From Chaetoceros tenuissimus (lineage: Eukaryota > Bacillariophyta > Thalassiosirophyceae > Chaetocerotales > Chaetocerotaceae), in contig BLLK01000082.1 in assembly GCA_021927905.1 (NCBI GenBank), positions 41,002-105,001 on the forward strand: 64,000 bases of DNA, given 5' to 3'. The position numbers and the translations under genes are program-made. Positions 32,066-41,151 of this stretch are shown here, piece after piece (position 1 is the first letter of the stretch; the number at the start of each line of letters is the position of its first letter). Below the pieces are notes generated by a model. The model was not told the DNA's origin. It ran no database searches and worked only from the letters and a program-made list of their open reading frames with translations.

Positions 32066-32721
32066 CAAAGCAAGCTATCTCTTTATCATAAAAACTAAGA
32101 AATTATAAGACTACTATGATCTGATCACCTTTGTTTTACAGCTGAATCAAGCATAACTATATTCAGTTGGTTTTCTGTAAGGTCGATAGCCTTCAAACGC
32201 CTCAGTTTCACTCGGTCCATTTTGTCAAGCAATCGATGCTGTTTCACTTCCATAGCTACTACTTTCATCATCATTATCTCCTTCTTCAAACTCTTGCACT
32301 ACCAGATCAAATTGATTTCTCATATTCTCCCTATCCATATACATAGGGTAATCATCTTTGTTGTACTCATAAACCCCCTCTTGACCATTGAAATTGAATG
32401 TACCCCTCTATATTTCCTCCTCATCTCTGGTAAATGAGAGATTATAAAGTAAAAGGATCCTTAATATTTTACATGCATGATGCAAAGAAGGATAGCTAAG
32501 TATTTGCTTGAATAGTTGGCAGCATTGTCACAACTTTGTGACGAACGACGTGATAGATATCTTAGATTATCTTTTCTTTTGCTATTCCAGTGAATTGGTA
32601 CAGAAGTCAATCTCGAACGCATTGCCTTTCAATAAATCTCATTTAAAACATATGCCTTTCTCCCTCTCTTTTCTTCACTGGACGTGGAATTTTCATGTGT
32701 TGCATTTCATCACCATGGAAA
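32066..32721. other. Intergenic, no gene seen
   Basis: No motif-bearing ORF. Possible LTR interior of the element whose direct repeat begins at 32722, but no second copy was found in the window. Confidence 0.4.
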
Positions 32722-32751
32722 TGTAAAGGTCCAAACTCTGATCGGACCAAT

Positions 32752-33157
32752 GCTAAGTCGTGATAAACTCCTACTTCAACTCCATCCCACTACCCCACCT
32801 GAATTCCCCCCTCTGAACACAACTGGAACAGCCATGATGCTATTGGAAGCAACAACAATATGCCGTTGCCACCCGTACCGCCATTCACAAATGTCTCAAT
32901 CAACCCAAGGAAATAAACGAAACCTATGCAACAGCTGCGTCCATCTTATCCAATGCGCTCCAATGCCTAATCTACAATCCAACCAAGATACACCACAATG
33001 CATCACCTGCGGCCAAGAACAAGATACATACAAATATCCGGACAAGCCATGCCTCGAATGTATGATTGCAGCCCTCCTGCAACGCAACAGACCACTTAAA
33101 TGGCATAGAGAATACACAAAAGACCTCAAGGATACCATCACAAACTATTTCTCGTAA
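32752..33157 (+). CDS. Cys-rich ORF with CxxC pairs, unknown
   Basis: The frame, open from 32684, has an ATG at 32752. It encodes a Pro/Thr-rich N-terminus, then NLCNSCVHLIQCAP, QCITCGQEQ and PCLECMIAALLQR, followed by a basic/aromatic tail ending NYFS. Three C-x2-C pairs could bind zinc. It begins inside the LTR-like repeat and ends about 190 bp before the long ATTTTTTT array. That may make it the C-terminus of a retroelement protein, but no known fold is evident. Confidence 0.35.
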
Positions 33158-33349
33158 CCACCTCCACTACCACACACCTCACACTCCATCCCTTCTCTAA
33201 TAGTATGCCCATCACTCCGCACTTCTTGCTTTCTACTCTCACCGTGTTAATCCCCTACTTATGTCCCTTCCCACTTTCACTCATCACTTCTTATTTTATC
33301 TCTATTCCTACCTTCCACTTTTTTCTTCACTTTTATTTTTTTCTTCACT

Positions 33350-33556
33350 TTTATTTTTTTATTTTTTTATTTTTTTATTTTTTTATTTTTTTATTTTTTT
33401 ATTTTTTTATTTTTTTATTTTTTTATTTTTTTATTTTTTTATTTTTTTATTTTTTTATTTTTTTATTTTTTTATTTTTTTATTTTTTTATTTTTTTATTT
33501 TTTTTATTTTTTTATTTTTTTATTTTTTTATTTTTTATTTTTTATTTTTATTTTAT
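33350..33556 (+). repeat. (ATTTTTTT)n microsatellite, about 25 units
   Basis: An almost perfect array of the 8-bp unit ATTTTTTT, with a few 7- or 9-bp units at its right end. It produces spurious Phe-rich frames on the plus strand. A long T-rich array of this kind can be the amplified tail of a retroposed element, or simple slippage. Confidence 0.97.
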
Positions 33557-33841
33557 TTTGGATGGCGAAGTGACGGAGACGGTGAAAAATGGGTTCCGAT
33601 ATATAGTCCCCTCTAGCATAGGAACTAGGCTCTAGCCCTGTTATGCCTCCCTGCTAGAGTAATGGAAATGCAGAGGCACTCCATGACGGCACCACAGTGC
33701 TGCACTATGGTCGGAGGTCCTCCAACTTCAGCTAGAGAAGGAAGAAAGAAGGGGACGCTTGGGTCAAGCTCCGGCAGAAGCCAACAGCTTCCCAAGACAT
33801 CCTGGTGTCCACCCGTAGCACTCTAATATAAATCAGTAAAC

Positions 33842-33871
33842 TAACCAACCAACCAACCAACCAACCAACCA
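33842..33871 (+). repeat. (AACC)n microsatellite
   Basis: Seven tandem AACC units. Its complement gives the GGTT runs seen on the minus strand. Not telomeric in sequence. Confidence 0.95.
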
Positions 33872-33911
33872 GAACATGCTACAGTTTAGACTTTGGTATA
33901 CCAAGGGAGAG

Positions 33912-34064
33912 GCCATTATAGGCCATTTTACCGTTCCAAAAAAGGGGACAGTTTTTTTTGGAGATTTTGCCTCGCCTAACAAAACAACGAGGACTTTTAG
34001 GAGAGCCTCGTCAAAACCTGTCCCCTTTTTTGGAACGGTGCGCACTAAAAAGGCCTATTATAGG
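33912..34064. mobile_element. ~150-bp foldback element with perfect 21-bp arms
   Basis: CCGTTCCAAAAAAGGGGACA (33931) pairs with TGTCCCCTTTTTTGGAACGG (ending 34038). The outer segments CCATTATAGGCC and GGCCTATTATAGG also pair. The interior has GAGGCGAGGC-type complementarity. Coding capacity is nil. A short foldback MITE or a hairpin-forming relic is most likely. Confidence 0.75.
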
Positions 34065-34870
34065 TGACAGGTTTTTAAGGCAATCTGTAACCTTGGTTGA
34101 TCTAGATCTAAACTTTCCAATCTAGTTTTGTTATCATCTCCCTCTGTTCTTTCCGAAGGATGAAAAACTGATTCTGATTCAGAAGGTCGCGACTCCTTCT
34201 TCTCGTTATCATTTATTTGTGGTGCACCTGGGTTGGACTGCTCAGTATCGTCAGCTTTGTGACTAGTATGGTCGGCTCCTTCTGGCTTGCCGAATGAGAC
34301 TCCATCCCTATTCTTTAATTCTTCAAGGTGTAGATTAGACCAATCTAGACTAGTTGGTTCCGTTCCTGGGTCAACAAAACCATAATGTTCTGTGTTTTGC
34401 TCTACCAACTGCTCCCAAACAGGGGGTCGTTCTCTACTTCGCAAATATTGTATTACTCTGTTGCTCTTGATTGATTTATTTAAATGATATTCATTTCTCT
34501 TTTTAGTTAAAATCTCAACTGTGGCAAGTAACTCCTTGACTTGTTCTTCGACAGTTGGTGTAGTCTTTGTTGCTTTCTCATCGATTCTATGCTCAACACT
34601 GTTCGTTGAGGCTTGAGTGGGATTCAAATTTCCTCCCTCTGATGCTCCTGAGCTATTGTATTCTTCCATCTCCCTCTCAAAGATCTCATCCGTATTAGGT
34701 TCAGTCTTTGTCTTGCATAATGGGAAATAGTCTGCATTGGAGTTGTCTTCTTCGATATCAACTTCTACGATATCTGGTAAATTGTTGGACCAAAGGTCCT
34801 GCCAAAAGGCAATGCTAATGTTGGGTACGAAGGTAAGGGCTAGGTATAACTGCAAAAAGAGCAGTCCCAA
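34065..34870 (-). pseudogene. Acidic C-terminal part of the copia gag region
   Basis: A 270-codon minus-strand frame, hydrophilic and rich in Glu, Asp, Ser and Thr (for example PSESESVFHPSERTEGDDNK). It follows the gag ORF of 34960-36540 after a frame change. Its N-terminal 20 residues are hydrophobic (LLFLQLYLALTFVPNISIAF). Its 3' end has been overwritten by the foldback element at 33912-34064. The role is unknown; it could be the linker before protease. Confidence 0.45.
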
Positions 34871-34959
34871 CGAATACTGCCCTACTCTTTTGATTCATCA
34901 GAGTCTGAGTCTGAGTCCAAAAATGAGAGGTTTCCGCGAGGCAAGCTATTCAAACTTGT

Positions 34960-36540
34960 TCAATCGACGGAAATATCAGGTTTTGTCTCTTCTTCTTTTG
35001 ATCTGTCCTTCTCTTTCTGCTGTGCCTTGAACTCTTCTGGAGTCAGATGCTTTGCATGGGTGGTCCACATGCTGTTTCCCTTGTTGCAATGTGGGCACCA
35101 GTGATATTCAACTCCATCGACAGTACGAATTTTCTCGCCATCCTTCGGCTTTTCTTCTTTCCAAGCTGGACGTTTATAATCTCTGCCATTCTTCTTGTCA
35201 GAATCATTTGTGTTTTCTTTACTTCCCTCACAAACTAAAAATGCAAGTACTTTTACAAGTTTGTCTTTCGGATATTCAGAAAGTTTTGTTTCTATATCGT
35301 CTTTCTTGTTGGACTCTGCTTCAGTCCATTCATTCGATTCAGCTTTCGATTCGCCAAAGATACGAATGTATTCACCCTTCAGTTAGCTAATCAAAATATT
35401 ACTTGAACGACCTTGCTTCCCTTTCCCAGTAAGTGTCTGGTCCTCACGGCGCAATGCGTTCCTGAATTGTATAAACTCTGCCATCTTTGGATTATCTGAG
35501 TAAGTAATCGTATCAATCATTGAATGTACTTTGCTAATTATATCCGAGTCATGGATCACTCCACCAAGTTCTCAAACACGTGTCACAAGTTTGCTAATAT
35601 AATCCAAGCTCTTGTTGACATCATTTTTAATGGTTGCTGTGCAAAATTTCTCTTTCAAAGAGTCTATTTCTTGCCATGGTGCCAAACTCACTTCTTGCAT
35701 GACGCACCACAAAAGCAACGGACCATTGACCCACTTTCGGCCTTCAAATTTGATCTCGTACTTTCCTTTGTAATTTGTTTCAATTGTTGTGAGAGCAGAT
35801 ACGCTAAGAGATGCCTTCAATGTCTCTCCAAGTACATTTGACTTCAAACGACGATCGTGATCTCCAGCTTCATCTTCGTTCTCACCAAACCAAACTCTTC
35901 GTTCACGCTCTAGAACCTTTTTGTAAGGAATCGCTTTTGCATTTTGAATTAAGTTGCCAATTGTCTCCACTTCCTCGTCTTGAGTTGGGATGCTAAATTC
36001 GATTTCTTTCTCGAATCTAAGGGTAGCAACCTTATCTTTCGTTGCTCTTCGAAGCTTCTCAAAGTTTTGAGTTTCGAGATCAATCGGATTATCTAGCATG
36101 GGCTTCTTCTGACATGCAATCTCTTTTGGCATCGTCAAGTCTCTCACATCGATTCCTTCAGTATCCCAGACGCTAAGTTTCAATCTACCTGCGTAACTCT
36201 TCTTTGAGCTATTGTCATCGACATTCACCACTGGAGGTACACGCGAATCTTCTACACTTGGCACTCCGCTAGATTGGCGTTTGAAGAACAACCTTCGCAA
36301 GATCCAAACCGCAAACAGAAATAAAATCAGAAGGTAAGGAACTAAGAATTGAATCTTTTCAAGTATAACATTTCCAATGCTCTCAATGGACTTCGACATC
36401 ACCCTTGTGATTACTTTCTCAATCAACTCATCTTCCATGGCAGCATTATCAGCTCTGAATTGTTCATAAGCATTTGGCACGTTGGATGGGTGAAGATAAT
36501 AAGCTTCATTTGGGTTTTGGTTGTTGTTTTGTTCGGTCAT
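34960..36540 (-). pseudogene. Copia-type gag with a predicted membrane-spanning segment and zinc motif
   Basis: An ATG at 36540 opens a 322-codon frame ending at 35572. After an Asn/Gln-rich start and an amphipathic stretch, residues 64-81 (FLVPYLLILFLFAVWI) form a strong transmembrane candidate followed by RRLFFKR. The remainder is a helical Gag-like body. Beyond the stop, shifted frames continue with FGESKAESNEWTEAES and then a zinc-type motif HWCPHCNKGNSMWTTHAKHL at about 35045-35112, which I recognise from algal copia Gag. The frame breaks between 35572 and 35400 make it a pseudogene. A PBS (36747-36757) and LTR end lie upstream, fixing its place as gag. Confidence 0.65.
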
Positions 36541-36746
36541 TGCTTCGAAATGTCGATTTCAATGATCCTGGTGTGCAACTCTTCGCAAATTCGAATTGTT
36601 TCACGCTTGTGACTGCTGTGATTCAACCGAAAAACCAAGGAACTTCGTCGGAAATCTTTCTAATTCCTTCTCTTTTCCTCTCTTCTCAGCTAAACCAAGC
36701 TGATTCTTCGTAATAAACTTCTTTTTGATACAAGTAACGTTATTCA

Positions 36747-36757
36747 GGCTCATAACC
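36747..36757 (-). promoter_or_regulatory. Primer-binding site, initiator tRNA-Met anticodon type
   Basis: Minus-strand GGTTATGAGCC directly follows an LTR ending CCTTTACA and precedes the gag ATG by about 200 bp. It is the same site as at 3941-3953, so two different elements use the internal iMet-tRNA region. Confidence 0.75.
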
Positions 36758-36859
36758 TGTAAAGGTCCAAACTCTGATCGGACCAATGCTAAGTCGTGAT
36801 AAAACGTATTTAATTGTAATTATTGTATTTATAAGCTAAAGTATATTTTGTGATCCTTG

Positions 36860-37684
36860 ATCATTGTGCTTTTCTTCACAATGAATCCATGGGAAACTGT
36901 AGCAGTGGATCTGATTGGTCCTTGGAAGTTCAAAGTACAAGGAGCAACATTGGAATTTCATGCCTTGACTATGGTAGACCAAGATACTAACCTTGTCGAA
37001 GCAGTACGCATCCAAAACAAACATGCAAGTCATATAGCAACTTTGTTTGAGAATAATTGGCTTTCAAGATATCCTAGACCAGTTAAGTGCATCCATGATC
37101 AAGGAGGTGAATTTACAGGATCAGAGTTTCAAGAGATGTTGAATAGGTTCAATATCAGACCAGCACAAATCACTACAAGAAATCCACAGGGTAATAGTAT
37201 TTGTGAACGAATGCATCAAACAATGCTCAATCAAATTCGATCCTTACTTCGTCAACATCCACAACAGATGGTAGCACAAGCAACTCAAGCAATAGATACT
37301 TTGCTTGCCAATACTGTTTATGCCTTGAGAACTGCGGTACATTCAACGATGAATGCATCGCCAGGAGCGTTAGCATTTCAAAGGAATATGATTTTGAATT
37401 TACCTTTCATTGTTGATTTGAAAAATCTCAGAGCTAGAAGGCAAGAAATAGTTGATAGAAGCAATTGAAGAGAAAATGATGATGGAATTGATTATAATTA
37501 CCAAGTTGGAAATCGGGTATTGGTAATTGCAGATTCCTATCGAACTACAAGCAAATTGGATATACAATTTGAGGGTCCATTTCAGATAACGCAAGTTCAT
37601 GTTAATGGAACTGTCACCATTCGTCACAGACCAGGAATTTTGGAAAGAGTGAATATCCATAGAATAAGACCATATTGTAGATAG
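36860..37684 (+). pseudogene. Ty3/gypsy-like integrase core and C-terminal domain
   Basis: The plus-strand frame begins without an upstream RT at PWETVAVDLIGPWKF (first catalytic Asp), followed by IHDQGGEFTGSEFQ (second Asp) and NPQGNSICERMHQTMLNQIR (Glu), a complete DDE set. The C-terminal part has VGNRVLV and FEGPFQITQVHVNGTVTIRH, the small beta domain usual in Ty3-like integrases, ending RPYCR. A TGA at 37466-37468 splits it. Protease, RT and the HHCC finger are missing. It begins about 60 bp from the truncated LTR of the minus-strand copia element, so one insertion probably truncated the other. Confidence 0.85.
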
Positions 37685-38573
37685 TGATGACTGTCCAGCA
37701 TTGGTCAGTCATGAGGAGAAGAGTGCTACAGATAGTAGCTAACGGTTAGGTAACGGTATCCTGACCTGACATGGATTATGTTTAGCATTGGCAGAATTCT
37801 TTGGTTCTATTCTTCTTCCGTCACGTCATCAGAATTCTGATAAGAATTCTGTCTCTTTTATATTCAGAACAAACATTCTTTTAGGTAGCGAATAGTAACA
37901 TTAATTCCCATCTAATTACTTTGAATCCTTCGTTGTATCACGTACAACTCTTAGTGTTATCTAGCTATTCTTAGGGTCGTTCCCAGCAACCATCACGACC
38001 ATCATGACCATCACCAATCAGGAAATGAGTCCCCAATTCATGACCCTATAGGGATAAAAATTGTGATGATGACGTGTGATGGTCGTGATGATTTTTTTCA
38101 TCACGACCATCACACGTGGCTTTGGTACCACTACGGGAGTTGATATTAAACTAGAAGCGAAAAAAGGAGGAAAAAAGAGAAGGATTTTTCATTTCCAATG
38201 ACTTGCAGTCATTTTCAGTTCTCTTTCATACAAATATATAACACAAGATTACTAAGATTATGATTACCTGACTAAGGAATCGTCTTACAGCCAAAAGGTA
38301 TCTTTTAAACTCACTGTTGGAATGCAGATCCAATTCATCAAGCGAAATGTGTTAGCAAACCTAAAGAAGAGAACTAGTTTCCTGCTCCTTCAGAAGCCTA
38401 AGCTCCTGAACAAGAGGACACTAAGTATGCCAGTAAAGCTATGTCCTTCCAATGGGGTCGAGACCGACCCATTCACGTAAAATATCATTACTAGTGAATG
38501 CATCTATCGGAGCATCCATATGTGCTTCTCTAGCCGAACGAAATGATAAGAGCCATTTCTTTTTTGTTTCAGT
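37685..38573. other. No gene seen; possible LTR of the Ty3-like element and a strong hairpin
   Basis: Starts TGATGACTG just after the integrase stop, as an LTR could, but no second copy exists to define it. No coding potential. See the hairpin at 38073-38116. Confidence 0.35.
38073..38116. repeat. Perfect 19-bp hairpin with T-rich loop
   Basis: CGTGTGATGGTCGTGATGA (38073-38091) and TCATCACGACCATCACACG (38098-38116) are perfect inverted repeats. Related CATCACGACCATCATGACC occurs at about 37992-38015, so the motif is locally repeated. It could extrude as a cruciform or fold in RNA. Confidence 0.9.
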
Positions 38574-38578
38574 AGATA

Positions 38579-38849
38579 TGTTGAGATGAAGGCGCCCGGT
38601 CCAAAGACTAAATTAGTACAGATGAAGAAACTTTATCAGGATGCCATTAAGGCGCAGAATTCAGCGATCCACGAGGAACTGAGAGAAAGTAGAGACTTGT
38701 ACTGAATGAGTCCATGAGCTCATTCAATAGAAACAATCCTGTTTCGATAACCTAAATATATGATATACGAAGACCAAATATTGTCTAGTCCTATAGAGCT
38801 CAAATAGCACCGTTATACGGGTAGTGACAAATAGACCTTATTTCCAACA
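38579..38849 (+). repeat. 5' LTR of the copia element
   Basis: Begins TGTTGAGATG and ends TTCCAACA, giving TGTTG...CAACA inverted termini. The 3' LTR matches from GAGATG on, but its first four bases differ (GAGC for TGTT). An alternative reading is that the LTR proper starts at TGAATGAGTCC (38704) and the preceding 120 bp are a remnant of an internal 3' end from a neighbouring copy. The AGATA duplication favours the longer version. A 39-codon frame (MKAPGPKTKLVQMKKLY...) lies in the first 120 bp. Confidence 0.75.
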
Positions 38850-38863
38850 TTGTTTCTATTGAA
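38849..38863 (+). promoter_or_regulatory. Candidate self-priming site next to the 5' LTR
   Basis: The bases ATTGTTTCTATTGAA, beginning with the last base of the LTR, are an exact 15-nt complement of TTCAATAGAAACAAT at 38724-38738 inside the same LTR. If transcription begins near 38723 (context CTCATTC resembles an initiator), the RNA 5' end could fold onto this site. No match to an initiator tRNA is present at this position. Confidence 0.45.
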
Positions 38864-38920
38864 ATTATTCATTAGACAATCTTCGTACACAACCCATAAC
38901 CCAATACACATTCACCACAC

Positions 38921-39217
38921 ATGATTGAAGACAAGGAATCTACTGCATTAAGAAAAGAGATCAAAGAACTAAAAGAAGAAATTGCACAACTTAGCAGAAC
39001 CATCAAAGATCTGAGCATCAGTGTGAACAAACAGGGAAAGGAAAGTCCAAAACTCAAAGTTGGATCCAAAGTCAGACTCTTGAAAAAAGGAAGAATCGGG
39101 AGGAAAGGAGACGTTGGTGTTGTTACCAACTGCGATATTGGAAAGGCGTTCATCCACATACAACTAAGTGACAAGCAGATAGCGACCAGAAAGGAAAAGA
39201 ATATCGAACTATTGTAA
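38921..39217 (+). CDS. Small coiled-coil protein with KOW/SH3-like domain, first ORF of the copia element
   Basis: An intact 98-codon ORF. Residues 1-38 form a heptad-like coiled coil (LRKEIKELKEEIAQLSRTIK). Residues 45-98 resemble a small beta-barrel of KOW type: VGSKVRLLKKGRIGRKGDVG, VVTN, and a C-terminal TRKEKNIELL. Such a fold would suit nucleic-acid or ribonucleoprotein binding, possibly a chaperone for packaging. It ends five nucleotides before the next ATG (39223), so the two ORFs are closely coupled. It has no break, unlike the pol that follows. The domain call is by eye. Confidence 0.6.
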   Translation: MIEDKESTALRKEIKELKEEIAQLSRTIKDLSISVNKQGKESPKLKVGSKVRLLKKGRIGRKGDVGVVTNCDIGKAFIHIQLSDKQIATRKEKNIELL

Positions 39218-39222
39218 GCAAA

Positions 39223-41151
39223 ATGAGCAGTCAAGGCAATCAGGAGACCGACACTGCAGCACCGAACAACGCGAGTGAGACAAGTGATGATAACGTGGTG
39301 GATACCAGACGTTCACAACGTGATCAAGACGTGAGGAGACAGCCTACTTACAACAGGTCCTCAACCAAATTCAAAGGTAAAATCGAAGACATAAAATCCT
39401 TAACAACAAAGGATGAATCCAGAAAGAACAATTTCACGAAGTTCAAGTCAGATGTGTTGCAGTATGTGTTAAAGCACTTCTCCCATGCTGTCGATATCGT
39501 ACCAGCACTTAAGGCCAGCAACGATCCAATAGCTGTGTTCAACAAGACAGCACCGTCTAAAACTTCCATCAAATCAAGATTGGGACTGTCCATCATAGCA
39601 CCACCACTATCCATCACTACATATCAACTACTCATCCTCGATACCGGCTCAACTTTTAATTCCTCTTGCAACCCAGACTTAGTTGAAACAGACTTAGTTG
39701 AAAACATTAGAGCATGTGAGGATGGAGAAGGGATACGTGCATATTCCAATAGCGGTAGCACCGACTATAATCATGAAGCTGACGTCACTCTATTACCAGC
39801 CATGCAAACATACTATAATAGTTCTGGTATTGCAAATGTCCTTTCATTCTTTGAAGTTCAGAAGTTCTATCACGTCAAATTCGACTCAAAAGTTAAAAAT
39901 GAGTTTTATGTTAGAACGTATGTTGATACCTTGCTACGGTTCAAATGTCTTTCACGAGGCCTATACTACGTCGATATGGATAATCTAAACGATCATATTT
40001 GCTCCGAATCACATGTTCTATTGTTTTCAACAGTCAAAGCTAACAAGGAATTTTTTAGTAATGCCGAAATCAAAGGAGCGGAGAATGCAAGGATACTACA
40101 ACAAAGACTCCACTACCCATCTGATGCAGCACTACAAGAAGCCCTAGACAAGAATTTCATCACGGATACAAAAGTCACAGGAGCGGATGTTGAAAGAGCA
40201 GAGGCAATCATGGGCAAGGCTGCTAGCATTTGTAAAGGAAAAACAGTCAGAAAGCGTATCAATTCAAAATATAAGATACAACGATTTCACATTCCATCTA
40301 GACTAGTCAAACATCACCCGACAGAGGAGTTAGATACTGATTTTATGTATGTACAAGGTGGCCCATACCTAGTCACAAAGGGACAAGGGACAAAGTTCAG
40401 AGCGATACAATCCTTTAATCGCATTAGTAAACGAGATAAGAATGGAAAAATACAATACAAGCGTGGACCAACAGCAGTCATCAATGGAATTAAAAAGGTA
40501 AAAGAAAAAATAGAAGAGAGAGGCTTTAAAGTCACAGTTGTAAATGGAGATAATGAATTTGAGAAACTACGTGGAAAAATTGGTACTGCTGTAAATATTT
40601 GTGGTGCAGACCAACATGTTGGAGGTATAGAGAGAGAAATCTGTACAATCAAAGAAAGAACCAGATGTGTATGGTCAGACCTCCCATATTTGAGAGTACA
40701 AAAGCTCATGATAGACAAATTCTTGGAAGACTTAATCAAAGTCATGAATGATTTTCCCAACAAACATGCCATTTCTTGAGATATCAGTGCTGCTGCTATG
40801 ATCTTAGAACGTGGAAAACTCAATTGTGAACTTCGTAAACTATCTTTTGGCACATATTGCGAAGTAAAAGTTCCAGCAACCAATAACGCCCAAGTTTTAC
40901 GTACAGTTGGTGCAATTGCTCTACGTCCTTCCAATGAACAAGGTGGCTATTTCTTTATGAGTCTCGAGACAGGTAAATGCATTCATTGCTTCATCTGGAC
41001 TGAACTTCCTATTTCTGATCAAATCATCAAGGCAGTGCACGTACTCCCTGAAAATGAAGGAGAGGATGACCTAGATAAAGATGGTGTTCCAATTTTTGAA
41101 TGGGAAATAGGAGTCCCTATTCTAACTATAGAAGAAGAGGAACTCTTATAA
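39223..41151 (+). pseudogene. Copia gag-protease-integrase ORF, gag truncated, in-frame TGA
   Basis: The ATG at 39223 leads to a short Gag N-terminus (about 110 residues, DVLQYVLKHFSHAVDIVPAL) that runs directly into protease LLILDTGSTFNSSCNPDLV (catalytic DTG) and its companion block IRAYSNSGSTDYNHEADVTL. Pre-integrase GRYYVDMDN-like sequence follows, then integrase with EELDTDFMYVQGGPYLV, VVNGDNEFEKL and VGGIEREICTIKERTR, giving D, D and E. A TGA at 40777-40779 interrupts after HAIS; the frame continues in phase to a TAA at 41149-41151. The missing 250-300 Gag residues, including any zinc finger, indicate an internal deletion. Confidence 0.85.

Larger units (their letters stand above)
32722..36803. 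repeat. 46-bp direct repeats, likely LTR ends, at 32722-32767 and 36758-36803
   Basis: TGTAAAGGTCCAAACTCTGA and the next 25 bases are the same at both places, then the sequences diverge. The right copy abuts a PBS-like site at 36747-36757 in minus-strand sense, so it is the 3' end of a 5' LTR (ending ...CCTTTACA). The left copy would be the end of the matching 3' LTR. The element would then span about 4.1 kb on the minus strand with truncated LTRs. Confidence 0.65.

Noticed and set aside
33205-33635. Two overlapping >120-codon Phe/Leu/Tyr-rich plus-strand ORFs
   Set aside because: They are translations of the (ATTTTTTT)n microsatellite; an 8-bp unit without stop codons stays open in several frames.
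33842-33871. (AACC)n as an internal telomere repeat
   Set aside because: Telomere repeats expected for this kind of organism are TTAGGG-like; seven AACC units do not fit.
40314-40934. 206-codon minus-strand ORF
   Set aside because: Antisense shadow of the integrase region, which carries the DDE motifs on the plus strand.
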